Origin: an unidentified eubacterium SCB49
GTDB taxonomy: Bacteria > Bacteroidota > Bacteroidia > Flavobacteriales > Flavobacteriaceae
Assembly: GCA_000170815.1 (NCBI GenBank)
Contig: ABCO01000004.1
Location: 248,001 to 312,000, forward strand
Direction: 5' to 3'
DNA: 64,000 nt
In this document: one piece after another, positions 9,868 through 18,846 of the stretch
Layout: each line of letters opens with the position of its first letter
Position numbering within the stretch: the stretch's first letter is position 1
Position numbers and translations under genes: made by a program
The notes under the pieces: generated by a model
What the model saw: only the letters and a program-made list of their open reading frames with translations
What the model was told of the DNA's origin: nothing
Databases searched by the model: none

Positions 9868-10497
9868 ATGAAAGCGCATACAAAAGAAACACAAGCTACA
9901 ATGACTCCTCAGAAATCATTACAATTCTTAAAAGAAGGTAATGAGAGGTTTCAAAAAAACCTAAAAGCAAACAGAAATTTATTAGAACAAGTTAATGATA
10001 CTAGCGATGGGCAATTTCCTTTTGCTGTTGTATTAAGCTGTATTGACTCTCGTGTACCAGCAGAATTAGTTTTTGACCAAGGATTAGGCGATATTTTTAG
10101 TGTACGAGTTGCTGGTAATTTTGTCAACGAAGACATCTTAGGAAGTATAGAATACGGATGTAAAGTTGCAGGTTCAAAATTAGTAGTAGTATTAGGTCAT
10201 ACTGCTTGCGGAGCTGTAAAAGGTGCTTGTGATGACGTAAAACTAGGTAATATCACACCTATGTTATCAAAAATAAAACCTGCAGTGAAAGCCGTTTCTG
10301 AGACAAGTTCTGAAAAAGATCAATCTAGTGCAAATAGCACATTTGTAAATGCTGTTTCTTATAAAAACGTAGCACTTACTATTGAAAAAATGAAAGTAGA
10401 TAGTCCGGTACTAAAAGAAATGGAAGACAATAATGAGATTTTAATTGTAGGTGCGGTATATGATGTAAGCTCTGGAAAAATTGATTTTTTAGACTAA
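9868..10497 (+). CDS. Beta-class carbonic anhydrase
   Basis: Interconverts CO2 and bicarbonate. The beta-class zinc site is visible: CIDSR supplies Cys58 and the Asp60-Arg62 dyad, and GHTACG supplies His111 and Cys114. The length (209 aa) is normal, and there is no signal peptide, so it is cytoplasmic. The SulP-type anion transporter gene begins 87 bp downstream on the same strand, and a weak hairpin sits in between. The pairing suggests bicarbonate import coupled to hydration or dehydration, perhaps supplying anaplerotic carboxylation. Confidence 0.95.
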   Translation: MKAHTKETQATMTPQKSLQFLKEGNERFQKNLKANRNLLEQVNDTSDGQFPFAVVLSCIDSRVPAELVFDQGLGDIFSVRVAGNFVNEDILGSIEYGCKVAGSKLVVVLGHTACGAVKGACDDVKLGNITPMLSKIKPAVKAVSETSSEKDQSSANSTFVNAVSYKNVALTIEKMKVDSPVLKEMEDNNEILIVGAVYDVSSGKIDFLD

Positions 10498-10521
10498 CAT
10501 CTTTTTTGTTTACATTTAGAT

Positions 10522-10551
10522 AAAGGTTAGAACCTAAAAATTCTAACCTTT
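10522..10551 (+). terminator. Hairpin between carbonic anhydrase and SulP genes
   Basis: A perfect 10-bp stem AAAGGTTAGA/TCTAACCTTT with a 10-base loop. It is followed by a poor T tract (ATTCGGTATTTTG), so it may attenuate rather than stop transcription into the SulP gene. Confidence 0.55.
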
Positions 10552-10584
10552 ATTCGGTATTTTGTTTATCTAAATAATGAAATT

Positions 10585-12444
10585 ATGAAAAATATTTTTA
10601 CTAATCTCCGTGGTAATCTTTTTGGTGGTATCACAGCTGGTATAGTAGCCTTACCTCTTGCTCTAGCTTTTGGGGTACAGTCTGGCTTAGGACCAAGTGC
10701 CGGATTATACGGTGCGATAATGATTGGATTTTTCGCTTCTCTATTTGGAGGAACAAATACTCAAATTTCTGGGCCTACTGCACCAATGACAGCCGTATCA
10801 ATGGTTGTTATTGCAGGTATTATTGCAGCTAATAACGGAAGTATAGAACAAGCACTACCTTATATTTTATTAGTGTTTATGCTAGCTGGGGTTTTTCAAA
10901 TAATTTTAGGCCTTATAGGCTTAGGTAAATATATAAAATACATCCCTTATCCCGTTGTATCAGGCTTTATGACTGCAATTGGTGTTATTATTTTACTTAC
11001 TCAAATTCTTCCTGTTTTAGGTTATTATTCTAAAGATGATCAAGCTTTAATAGAGGATTTTAAACCACAGGCACAAGAAGTATTACTAGACAAAATATTA
11101 AAAGAAGAAGCAGGAGAAAAAATTCTTGTTTTAGAAAACTTTGAAGAAACTGTAAAAAGAGCTAAAGTCATTACAGATGACGAAATTTTACAAGAAGCTC
11201 GTATTCTTGCTACTGCTGCTGGTTCTGGAGTTGTAGGTTCTGTAAAATCTATTCCACGCGCTATTGCTTCAATTAGCTGGCTGGAAGTAAGTCTAGCATT
11301 TGCTACCATATTTATTATTTTTGGATTTAAAAGAATCACCACAAAAGTACCTAGCACACTGGTAGCACTGATTGTGGTGTCTATAGGAGCAAATATTGCA
11401 CAACATTATTTAGGATGGGAGTTTGCACGTATTATTCCTATAGAAAAAGGATTACCAACATTAAATCTTTCCATTTTTACAAGCTTTGATGTTAGTATAA
11501 TCTCTCCTTACATATTTACTGCATTAACATTAGCTTTTTTAGGAGCCATAGATTCACTCCTTACTTCAGTGGTGGCAGATAACATGACAAAAACAAAGCA
11601 TAACCCTAATCGCGAACTCATAGGGCAAGGTATAGGTAATAGTATTGCATCTCTTTTTGGCGGACTTCCAGGAGCTGGTGCAACCATTAGAACCGTAGTA
11701 AACATAAATAGTGGTGGTACAACTAAACTATCTGGTATGATTGCAGCCATCATTTTACTAATTATCACCTTACTTATGGCAGATATCGCCTCACAAATAC
11801 CAGCTGCAGTATTAGCAGGTATATTAATTACGGTAGGTATAGGTGTAATGGATTATAAGGGACTAAAAGCAATTCCTAATATACCAAGAAGCGAAACTAT
11901 AATAATGATAGTCGTATTAGTACTATCAGTATTTTGGGATCTTGTATATGCTGTAGGTATTGGTCTAATTATGGCAGCACTTATTTTTATGAAAAAAATA
12001 GGAGACTCTACATCTAGCACCTCTAATGTAATAAAACTTGAAGAGTCTGAAGAGCTATCTTTATCTTGGTCAGATGAACTTGCTTTACCTAAAAAATTAA
12101 AAGAAGAGGTATTTATAAAACGTCTTTCGGGACCTTTATTCTTCGGAAATACTAATGATTTTCAAGAACTTTCTAAACAAATACCAGTTACTGCAACCCA
12201 CCTTATCATACGAATGGGAAAAGTAAACTACATAGATCAATCTGGGCTTTATGCTATGGAAGAGTTAATACTTAGACTAAAACAAGAAGGTGTTGATGTT
12301 TTATTAGTAGACCTACTAGAACAACCTAGAGTTCTTATGGAGAAGATTGATATCATTCCAGATTTAATTCCTGAAGAAAGAATTTTTAAAAAATTTAAAA
12401 ATGCTACGATATGGATTAAAAACAATGTAAAAGACGTAGCATAA
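10585..12444 (+). CDS. SulP family anion transporter with STAS domain
   Basis: Inner-membrane transporter of the SulP/SLC26 family. It begins with the family signature near residues 13-50 (ITAGIVALPLALAFGVQSG) and has about 12-14 membrane helices to residue 470. A soluble insert of about 90 residues (roughly 152-240) interrupts the membrane part. A cytoplasmic STAS domain (about 505-600) with the DQSGLYAMEE loop closes the protein. SulP members carry sulfate or bicarbonate. The adjacent beta-carbonic anhydrase favours bicarbonate, as in BicA-like systems, but the substrate is inferred. A strong bidirectional terminator follows. Confidence 0.9.
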   Translation: MKNIFTNLRGNLFGGITAGIVALPLALAFGVQSGLGPSAGLYGAIMIGFFASLFGGTNTQISGPTAPMTAVSMVVIAGIIAANNGSIEQALPYILLVFMLAGVFQIILGLIGLGKYIKYIPYPVVSGFMTAIGVIILLTQILPVLGYYSKDDQALIEDFKPQAQEVLLDKILKEEAGEKILVLENFEETVKRAKVITDDEILQEARILATAAGSGVVGSVKSIPRAIASISWLEVSLAFATIFIIFGFKRITTKVPSTLVALIVVSIGANIAQHYLGWEFARIIPIEKGLPTLNLSIFTSFDVSIISPYIFTALTLAFLGAIDSLLTSVVADNMTKTKHNPNRELIGQGIGNSIASLFGGLPGAGATIRTVVNINSGGTTKLSGMIAAIILLIITLLMADIASQIPAAVLAGILITVGIGVMDYKGLKAIPNIPRSETIIMIVVLVLSVFWDLVYAVGIGLIMAALIFMKKIGDSTSSTSNVIKLEESEELSLSWSDELALPKKLKEEVFIKRLSGPLFFGNTNDFQELSKQIPVTATHLIIRMGKVNYIDQSGLYAMEELILRLKQEGVDVLLVDLLEQPRVLMEKIDIIPDLIPEERIFKKFKNATIWIKNNVKDVA

Positions 12445-12459
12445 AATGCTAGAACAAAT

Positions 12460-12499
12460 AATAAGCCCCAAATTTCAGATTTGAAATTTGGGGCTTATT
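12460..12499. terminator. Strong bidirectional terminator
   Basis: A perfect 18-bp inverted repeat (12460-12477 and 12482-12499) with a 4-base loop. It lies between the convergent SulP and cvpA genes and serves both strands. Confidence 0.9.
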
Positions 12500-12527
12500 A
12501 TTTAAACTATTTTGATTTTTTCTAAAA

Positions 12528-13094
12528 CTAGAAGTTATCGTTAGGAATATCATCTTCAATAGGAGGATTTTCTTCAATATATTTTTCTTCCTCTGGAGTC
12601 AATTCATCAACTTTTTCTAAAATATGAGGCATAACCAAGGGCGCTAAAGACACAACAGGCTCATAAAGAACAGAAGCTTCTTTCTTCTCTTCTGATATAA
12701 TAAACCCACTAGCCACTGATGAAGCATTTATAAACATAAATACTACCGAAACTATAAAAGCATATTTAAGCGCATTAAAAACACCTCCTAAAATTTTATT
12801 GACAAGTCCCAAGGCAGCAAAATCTGCAATCTTAGTTAAGGTTTTACCTGCAAGACCCACAGAAAAAACAATTACTAAAAAGGTAACTGCAAAGGCAGCT
12901 AAGTTTATGGTTTGCTCAGACCAATCTACATTATTTGCTATATAATCTGCAGCATAATTAGAAAAATAAACAGCGCCAATTACACCTAATACCAAACCAA
13001 TTAATGAAGCCAAAGTGACAAATAAACCTTGTTTTGCACCTTTATAAAAAGCAAATAACAAAATGACTCCTAAAATAATATCTAATGTGCTCAT
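12528..13094 (-). CDS. cvpA: CvpA family membrane protein
   Basis: A 188-residue inner-membrane protein with four or five helices (about 5-45, 65-85 and 100-125) and an acidic cytoplasmic C-terminus (EEEKYIEENPPIEDD). The N-terminal pattern LDIILGVILLFAFYKGAKQG matches CvpA (colicin V production protein). In other bacteria CvpA relates to envelope stress, but its exact activity is unknown. It is a single gene convergent with the SulP transporter and divergent from the unknown gene at 13301. Confidence 0.88.
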   Translation of the reverse strand: MSTLDIILGVILLFAFYKGAKQGLFVTLASLIGLVLGVIGAVYFSNYAADYIANNVDWSEQTINLAAFAVTFLVIVFSVGLAGKTLTKIADFAALGLVNKILGGVFNALKYAFIVSVVFMFINASSVASGFIISEEKKEASVLYEPVVSLAPLVMPHILEKVDELTPEEEKYIEENPPIEDDIPNDNF

Positions 13095-13185
13095 AATTAG
13101 TTTTGCTTGTTAATTATGATGGCAAGATACGGAAATACTATTTTAATGCGATTAGGAAATTATAGTTGGAGTGCTTGGTAATATT

Positions 13186-13193
13186 TATCTTTG
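13186..13193 (+). promoter_or_regulatory. -7 promoter element TATCTTTG
   Basis: Exact match to the Bacteroidota -7 consensus TAnnTTTG, about 105 bp before the TTG start at 13301. The -33 region has only a GTTG-like match. A leader of roughly 100 nt without obvious structure is implied. Confidence 0.55.
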
Positions 13194-13300
13194 CAGCCAC
13201 AAGCTTTATGCTATATGCTTGAGCTGTTACACAAAAAGAGGTTTGTTAAAAAGAGTTAGTAGTTAACAATACCTGATTAACATATAACGTATTACCAAAA

Positions 13301-13657
13301 TTGGCTAGAGACGAACAATTAAAAGAACGATGGGAAGCAGTAGTAAAGTTACTTAGCGACCGTTTTGCAGATGGAGACCAATTAGATCTTGATGCTATTA
13401 TTTATTTAATAGGCGTTCAAGAATTAGGGCAATTGCATAGAAAGTTTAAAAAAGACGAAAAAATCAATCTCATGCATATTGCGATTTGTAGGCTCTTAGA
13501 ACCTTTTGGCTATTATGAATTTGAGTATTTTGACGATAAAGGATGGCCACATTATAAGATACTAGAGCAGTTACCTCCACTAAAAGCAGGTGAACAAAGT
13601 GTATTAATGAAAGAAGCCATCGTACAGTATTTTGTAGAAAAAACAGTAATAGAGTAA
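13301..13657 (+). CDS. Conserved hypothetical protein upstream of pheS
   Basis: A 118-residue soluble protein, rich in charged helices, with no signal peptide or known catalytic motif. The start is TTG 13301, giving MARDEQLKERWEAV. No in-frame ATG lies upstream, and the protein reads as complete from there. The helical first half and the compact tail (LLEPFGYYEFEYFDDKGWPHY) suggest a small all-alpha domain. It precedes pheS on the same strand but has its own gap of 148 bp with a promoter-like element. Function is not recognised. Confidence 0.7.
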   Translation: MARDEQLKERWEAVVKLLSDRFADGDQLDLDAIIYLIGVQELGQLHRKFKKDEKINLMHIAICRLLEPFGYYEFEYFDDKGWPHYKILEQLPPLKAGEQSVLMKEAIVQYFVEKTVIE

Positions 13658-13730
13658 CTAATTAATGTCAAAAATTTAAGTATTCCCTGTATTGGTGCAT
13701 TCCATTACACCTAGTTTCTGTAATTTTGTA

Positions 13731-13738
13731 TTTTAAAT
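13731..13738 (+). promoter_or_regulatory. -7 promoter element TAATTTTG for pheS
   Basis: Exact TAnnTTTG match about 68 bp before the pheS ATG. No good -33 TTTG is present at the usual spacing. Confidence 0.5.
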
Positions 13739-13805
13739 AAATAGTGGATTGCTTTTCATTAAATAATGATGCAATTTAAAGAGTGTCCGTCTTCGCGGGA
13801 AAGTT

Positions 13806-14825
13806 ATGATAGAAAAAATTAAAAGCCATATAGCAGCTGTAGAAGCTTTCAGTAGTACTAATGCTGAAGAGATTGAAAATTTCAGAATAAAATATCTGGG
13901 ATCAAAAGGATTATTAAAAGAGTTTTTTGCAGCCTTTAAAGAGGTGCCTGTTGAACAAAAGAAAGAATTTGGTAAAACAGTAAATGCACTTAAAAATACT
14001 GCCGAGAGCAAAGTTAATTCACTTAAAGAAGCCCTTGAGTCTCAAGAAGAAGCTAAAGGTGTTTATGGTGATTTATCAAGACCTGGCGAACCTATTTCAC
14101 TAGGTTCTCGTCACCCTATTTCGATCGTAAAAAATAAAATTACAGACATTTTTGCACGTATTGGTTTTAATGTCTCTGAAGGTCCAGAAATAGAAGATGA
14201 CTGGCATAACTTTACGGCACTTAACCTTCCAGAATACCACCCAGCACGTGATATGCAGGATACTTTTTTTGTAGAGAAAGACCCAGATGTATTATTGCGT
14301 ACGCATACCTCATCGGTACAAGTGCGTTATATGGAAAATAATGAACCGCCTATTCGTACGATATCTCCAGGACGTGTTTTTAGAAACGAAGCAATCTCTG
14401 CACGTTCACATTGCTTTTTTCATCAAATAGAAGGATTATACGTAGATAAAGGAGTAAGCTTTGCAGATTTAAAACAAACACTACAATATTTTACTACCGA
14501 AATGTTCGGGAAATCTAAAATTAGGTTACGTCCATCCTACTTTCCATTTACAGAACCTAGTGCAGAAATAGATGTATACTGGGGGCTTGAAACAGAAACA
14601 GATTATAAGATTACCAAAGGAACTGGATGGTTAGAAATAGGGGGTTGTGGTATGGTAGACCCTAATGTTCTAGAAAACTGCAAAATAGACTCTAATGAGT
14701 ATTCTGGCTTTGCTTTTGGTGTAGGTATAGATCGTATTGCAATGTTATTACATCAAATTCCAGATATTAGAATGTTAAGCGAGAATGATGTGCGCTTTTT
14801 AGAGCAGTTTAAATCTTCTTTCTAA
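13806..14825 (+). CDS. pheS: Phenylalanine-tRNA ligase alpha subunit
   Basis: Class II aminoacyl-tRNA synthetase subunit that charges tRNA-Phe together with PheT. An N-terminal coiled-coil arm (about 1-90) binds tRNA. The catalytic core follows, with motif 1 near EGPEIEDDWHNF, motif 2 around PGRVFRNEAISARSHCFFHQIEG, and motif 3 at the C-terminus (GFAFGVGIDRIAMLLHQIPDIR). Length (339 aa) is normal. pheT is not adjacent, so the two subunits are encoded apart, as in many Bacteroidota. Confidence 0.96.
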   Translation: MIEKIKSHIAAVEAFSSTNAEEIENFRIKYLGSKGLLKEFFAAFKEVPVEQKKEFGKTVNALKNTAESKVNSLKEALESQEEAKGVYGDLSRPGEPISLGSRHPISIVKNKITDIFARIGFNVSEGPEIEDDWHNFTALNLPEYHPARDMQDTFFVEKDPDVLLRTHTSSVQVRYMENNEPPIRTISPGRVFRNEAISARSHCFFHQIEGLYVDKGVSFADLKQTLQYFTTEMFGKSKIRLRPSYFPFTEPSAEIDVYWGLETETDYKITKGTGWLEIGGCGMVDPNVLENCKIDSNEYSGFAFGVGIDRIAMLLHQIPDIRMLSENDVRFLEQFKSSF

Positions 14826-14841
14826 ATCATAAATTTACATT

Positions 14842-15237
14842 TTGAGAAAAGACATAGACATACCAGAAGTAAAAGATATATACGTAGCTGCCGTACTAGA
14901 GTTTAATGATGAATACAACACCCACGACTGGAATATTTATCTTATAAATGATGGTGCTGAACCTATTGAAACTGTACTTATCGTAACTCAAGGTTATGAT
15001 GAGAAAGACATGACAGCTCCTTTCAGAAAAACAATTAGCGTTGTTCCTGCAAAGGGCTATGCAAAAATTGAATTTATAGAAGAAAGTGTTTTTAAACTAG
15101 ACAACTTCTTTACTACTACCTACTTTATAGGTAATAAAATGTTTGATAAACGTTTTGAGCTACCAAGATTTTCTATTAAAGAAGACAACACTGTTAAGTT
15201 ACCTGTAATGGATAAAAAAGGAGTACTAGCAAGGTAG
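14842..15237 (+). CDS. Conserved hypothetical protein downstream of pheS
   Basis: A 131-residue soluble protein starting at TTG 14842, 16 bp after the pheS stop and so probably cotranscribed. The sequence is predicted beta-rich (VAAVLEFNDEYNTHDWNIYLIND, AKIEFIEESVFKLDNFF) with no signal peptide or metal motif. The ending KLPVMDKKGVLAR looks natural. The TTG start is immediately followed by RKDIDIPEV, and no ATG fits. Function unknown. A strong hairpin follows the stop. Confidence 0.7.
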   Translation: MRKDIDIPEVKDIYVAAVLEFNDEYNTHDWNIYLINDGAEPIETVLIVTQGYDEKDMTAPFRKTISVVPAKGYAKIEFIEESVFKLDNFFTTTYFIGNKMFDKRFELPRFSIKEDNTVKLPVMDKKGVLAR

Positions 15238-15256
15238 AAACGCTAAAAAAAACCAC

Positions 15257-15317
15257 AAAAAAAATCTTAACCAATATGCTCATCTGTAAAGCAGCATATT
15301 GATTAAGATTTTTTTTA
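15257..15317. terminator. Bidirectional terminator between 14842 gene and gpsA
   Basis: A 20-bp stem with one mismatch (15261-15280 and 15293-15312) flanked by an A tract on the left and a T tract on the right. It serves the plus-strand pheS unit and gpsA on the minus strand; the right arm reaches the gpsA stop codon. Confidence 0.85.
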
Positions 15318-16319
15318 ATTAAGCTTATCTGTAAGCTTATTAAATATCTTTTTTGGGTCTTTGTTCTCATAAAGAATCCCATAAATTGCATTAATTATAG
15401 GAGTTTTTGCTTTTTTACTACCCTTCTCTTTATTTAAATGAAAGGCACTTTTAGAAGCGTAATATCCTTCGGCAACCATGCTCATTTCCATCATTGCACT
15501 TTTTACGGTATAGCCTTTCCCTATCATATTTCCAAACATTCTATTTCGACTAAAAACCGAATATCCAGTTACTAATAAATCGCCTAAATAAGCAGAATCG
15601 TTTATGTCACGCTTCATTTTATGTACTTTCTTTACATAGCGTTTCATCTCTCTTATGGCATTACTCATTAGCACGGCCTGAAAATTATCTCCGTACCCTA
15701 AACCATGTGCAATACCTGCCGCAATTGCATAAATATTTTTTAGCATTGCAGCATATTCAGTACCTATTACATCATCACTTGTAGTACATTTTATATAATC
15801 ACAACTAAGCTGTTTTGCTACTTGCTTTGCCTTTTTTTCATCTGCACAAGAAATTGTGAGATAAGACAAACGTTCTAGCGCAACCTCTTCTGCATGACAA
15901 GGTCCCGAAATAACTCCTATATTATTAAAAGGAACTCCTAGATGGGTATTAAAATGATCTCCAACAATCAAGCTAGTTTCTGGAACAATCCCTTTTATGG
16001 CAGAAAAAACAATCTTTTCATCTAGAGAGACCGATAAAGCTTCTAATTCTGAAAAAATAAAGGCAGAAGGCACCACAAATATGAGCACATCTGCATAGCT
16101 AACAAGCTCATTAATATCATTACTTAATAATAATTGCTCTGTTTTAAACTCTACCGCACTTAAATAATTAGGATTATGCTGTTCTTTTTTTATGTGTGCA
16201 ATCGCAGCTTCATTACGCATATACCAACCTACTTGATCTAGGTTTTCACATAACATTTTTACAATAGCAGTTGCCCAACTACCACCTCCTATTACTGCAA
16301 ATTTTAAACGTTCATTCAT
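15315..16319 (-). CDS. gpsA: NAD(P)-dependent glycerol-3-phosphate dehydrogenase
   Basis: Reduces dihydroxyacetone phosphate to sn-glycerol-3-phosphate for phospholipid synthesis; cytoplasmic. The N-terminal Rossmann fold has the VIGGGSWATAIV dinucleotide loop (about residues 9-20), the second half carries the conserved KNIYAIAAGI stretch with the catalytic lysine, and NRMFGNMIGKG lies in the substrate region. Length (334 aa) matches the family. It is monocistronic by position: a terminator lies at its 3' side and a gap of 238 bp on its 5' side. Confidence 0.94.
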   Translation of the reverse strand: MNERLKFAVIGGGSWATAIVKMLCENLDQVGWYMRNEAAIAHIKKEQHNPNYLSAVEFKTEQLLLSNDINELVSYADVLIFVVPSAFIFSELEALSVSLDEKIVFSAIKGIVPETSLIVGDHFNTHLGVPFNNIGVISGPCHAEEVALERLSYLTISCADEKKAKQVAKQLSCDYIKCTTSDDVIGTEYAAMLKNIYAIAAGIAHGLGYGDNFQAVLMSNAIREMKRYVKKVHKMKRDINDSAYLGDLLVTGYSVFSRNRMFGNMIGKGYTVKSAMMEMSMVAEGYYASKSAFHLNKEKGSKKAKTPIINAIYGILYENKDPKKIFNKLTDKLN

Positions 16320-16507
16320 AATTTTTTACCCTTGTAAAATTTACTTTCGCAAGATACAATTTCTGAAAACTTTTGGGTTTGTTTTTTAATAAGAGTTCAA
16401 TAAACACTTCTTAATTTCGTTGATGAAAAAAGATTAAAATACTCCTTTCATAATAAAAAACGAGAATAAAACAGATGCAACACACTGACATATAGCGAAT
16501 TAAAAGT

Positions 16508-16523
16508 TTGGCACAGTTTATGA
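16508..16523 (+). promoter_or_regulatory. Possible sigma-54-type promoter
   Basis: TTGGCACAGTTTATGA resembles the sigma-54 -24/-12 pattern. GG is followed ten bases later by GA instead of the usual GC. It sits 35 bp before the ATG at 16558. The -24 half is perfect and the -12 half imperfect. No enhancer site was identified. Confidence 0.35.
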
Positions 16524-16557
16524 AAACCAATCTATAGAAATTATAAAACAAGGAATC

Positions 16558-17481
16558 ATGAAAACGATCAAACTATTTTTTGGCTTTGCTCTACTGGCAA
16601 CTTTATTTACTTCTTGTTATCAAGAGGTTATTATAGAAGATACAAATTATTCAGATCCATATTCTGTAATTACATTAGATGAACTAATTAATTCGTACGA
16701 GCTATGGTATATAGATGTAGAACGTAAACAAGGCAACGGTAATATTCCTTTTTTACAAATGGCGTTCACCATCTCTTTTAGAAATGGCGAGTTATACGCT
16801 AACAATAATTTAGTAGGTTTTGGTAGTCAAGGAAATGGTTTTGGGATTGATGTTGGTTATTATGACACGTACAATGGCACATTAGGAATAGATCATGATA
16901 TAGACGGCTATTATAATTTTCAAGTAACGCAATTAAACAATTTTGAAATCGAACTGTATTTTCCACAACAAAATATAAGCTACGTCCTTGAAGGATATCA
17001 AAGAAATACATTTGATTACAACAAAGTATTTTATAGAAACATCCATTATTTTCTACAAGAATACGAAGCTTGGGAAAAGACTTACACTAGTGAGTACGGG
17101 AATTTAAATGAATTTGATTATGAAAATCACTTAGGTTTTTTACCTGGTGGTGGCGACGGAAACTTTAGAAGTTCAAGAGATCCTAATGGTACACATCCAT
17201 ACGATTTATACTGGGATTACACAGGCATTTATAATGTAGATGATGTGTATGGCACCGAAACTTTAAAGTATCTAACACTAGACTATGATTATTTTGGAAA
17301 TGAATATTTTGAACTAAGTGTTTTAAACGATCATCGAATTGAGCTCTTTCATAACGCCTCTGGTACATTGTATGAGTTTACAGGACGTGGATATATACAG
17401 TACAAAAATGCTGGTGAAGGAAAGCTTAGAAAATCAAAAGCTGAGATTGCTGAATCTATGAAGAAAATCAGCAAATTTTAA
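16558..17481 (+). CDS. Lipoprotein of unknown function beside nadD
   Basis: A 307-residue predicted lipoprotein. The signal peptide ends at the lipobox LFTSC (Cys20), and the mature part is rich in Tyr, Asp, Asn and Phe with a beta-rich look (YYDTYNGTLGIDHDIDGYYNF and similar). No catalytic motif was found. I recall proteins like this beside nadD in other flavobacteria being mislabelled as nicotinate-nucleotide adenylyltransferases; the HxGH motif of that enzyme is absent, so that name should not be used here. The terminal RKSKAEIAESMKKISKF tail is a basic helix. Probably outer-membrane or periplasmic. Confidence 0.7.
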   Translation: MKTIKLFFGFALLATLFTSCYQEVIIEDTNYSDPYSVITLDELINSYELWYIDVERKQGNGNIPFLQMAFTISFRNGELYANNNLVGFGSQGNGFGIDVGYYDTYNGTLGIDHDIDGYYNFQVTQLNNFEIELYFPQQNISYVLEGYQRNTFDYNKVFYRNIHYFLQEYEAWEKTYTSEYGNLNEFDYENHLGFLPGGGDGNFRSSRDPNGTHPYDLYWDYTGIYNVDDVYGTETLKYLTLDYDYFGNEYFELSVLNDHRIELFHNASGTLYEFTGRGYIQYKNAGEGKLRKSKAEIAESMKKISKF

Positions 17482-17517
17482 CCTCACTGTTTAGAAAATC
17501 TTTTTTGGTTGGTTATA

Positions 17518-17552
17518 AACCGTCTTAACACATGTTTGCGTTGAGGCGGTTT
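17518..17552. terminator. Terminator between convergent lipoprotein and nadD
   Basis: Imperfect hairpin AACCGTCTTAAC / GTTGAGGCGGTT followed by TTATTT; it lies between the two convergent stops. Confidence 0.6.
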
Positions 17553-17555
17553 TAT

Positions 17556-18134
17556 TTATCTATAAAAACTCATCTCATCTATGTATTTCCAAACACTTTG
17601 TGGTAGCATAGGGCGTATGTCTTTACCTTCTTTAATTCCTTTTCTAATAAAAGTAGATGATAACTCCATAATAGGGGCTGCCACTTTTTTTATTTTTGGG
17701 TGATTATCAAACCGTGTTTCTACTTTACCTTCAGAAATTCTTGGGTATACATATATATGATATCGTTCTAGAATTACCTCATAGTTTTTCCATTTATGAA
17801 AATTCTTTAAGTTATCCTCTCCCATTATTAAGCAGAATTCTTTAGTAGGATATTTCTCTTCTAGAACTGCAAGTGTTTTTACAGTATAATTAGGCTGAGG
17901 AAGATTAAACTCAACAGAACTAGATTTAAGTTTTGGATAATCTTCTACAGCATCCTCTACCATACGAATGCGTTGGTAATTATCTAATAATGACTTTTTT
18001 TTCTTAAGCGGATTGTGCGGCGTTACTACCATCCAAACCTCATCAAGGTCACTAAATTCTGCCATGTAATTAGCAATAGTAAGATGACCTATATGAATAG
18101 GGTTAAAAGTGCCAAAATAAAGACCTACTTTCAT
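17556..18134 (-). CDS. nadD: Nicotinate-nucleotide adenylyltransferase
   Basis: Transfers AMP from ATP to nicotinate mononucleotide in NAD synthesis. The N-terminus MKVGLYFGTFNPIHIGHLTI holds the nucleotidyltransferase HxGH motif (HIGH), and SSTFIRKGIKEG near the C-terminus is the ISSTxxR-type ATP-binding motif. The 192-residue length is standard. It follows gmk with a 32-bp gap, in the order yicC-gmk-nadD, and is probably cotranscribed. Confidence 0.94.
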   Translation of the reverse strand: MKVGLYFGTFNPIHIGHLTIANYMAEFSDLDEVWMVVTPHNPLKKKKSLLDNYQRIRMVEDAVEDYPKLKSSSVEFNLPQPNYTVKTLAVLEEKYPTKEFCLIMGEDNLKNFHKWKNYEVILERYHIYVYPRISEGKVETRFDNHPKIKKVAAPIMELSSTFIRKGIKEGKDIRPMLPQSVWKYIDEMSFYR

Positions 18135-18166
18135 AAAATTTATCTAATAAATTAAAAAACAACGGC

Positions 18167-18778
18167 TTATTGGTTCAGGTCTACTTCACCAATAATAGGC
18201 TTAGAAATATGTGTTGCCACAAGCTTCTCTGCTTCTTCTAGGGCATGTTCTAGTGTATCGTTTAAAATTATATGGTCAAAACTAGGAGCTGTAGCCATCT
18301 CAACAGAAGCTTTTGCGATGCGCATATTTATTTTTTCTTCGCTTTCTGTTTTACGTTTTTTGAGTCTTATTTTTAACTCATCTACACTAGGTGGTTTTAC
18401 AAATACAGCTAAGGTTCTCTCCGGAAATTTTCTTTTTATTCTTAATCCCCCAACAACATCAATATCAAAAATCACATTTTTCCCTAGAGCCCAGATACGT
18501 TCTACCTCGGTTTTAAGTGTGCCATAAAAGTTATCGCGGTATACTTCTTCCCATTCTAAAAAATTATCATCTTTAATGTTTTGCTTAAAATCTTCTAAGC
18601 TTAAAAAATAATAATCCTGTCCATCTTTCTCTTCCCCACGTGGAGCACGAGAAGCAGCAGAGACTGAAAACTCTAAGTTTAACTCTGGTTGTGCTAAAAG
18701 ATGTCTTACAATGGTAGTTTTACCACTACCTGATGGTGCAGAAAACACGATGAGTTTCCCTCCTTTTTTATTTGACAT
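18167..18778 (-). CDS. gmk: Guanylate kinase
   Basis: Phosphorylates GMP to GDP with ATP; cytoplasmic. The P-loop is SAPSGSGKTT (about residues 14-23), the GMP-binding segment includes SVSAASRAPRGEEKDGQDYYF, and IDVVGGLRIKRKFPE follows. Length (203 aa) is typical. It lies between yicC (69 bp upstream) and nadD (32 bp downstream), on the same strand. Confidence 0.95.
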   Translation of the reverse strand: MSNKKGGKLIVFSAPSGSGKTTIVRHLLAQPELNLEFSVSAASRAPRGEEKDGQDYYFLSLEDFKQNIKDDNFLEWEEVYRDNFYGTLKTEVERIWALGKNVIFDIDVVGGLRIKRKFPERTLAVFVKPPSVDELKIRLKKRKTESEEKINMRIAKASVEMATAPSFDHIILNDTLEHALEEAEKLVATHISKPIIGEVDLNQ

Positions 18779-18846
18779 GTAGAACTTTTTAAAATATGAA
18801 TTACATTGGTTTTTTAATACGCTCAGACCAATATATGGTTAATGCA

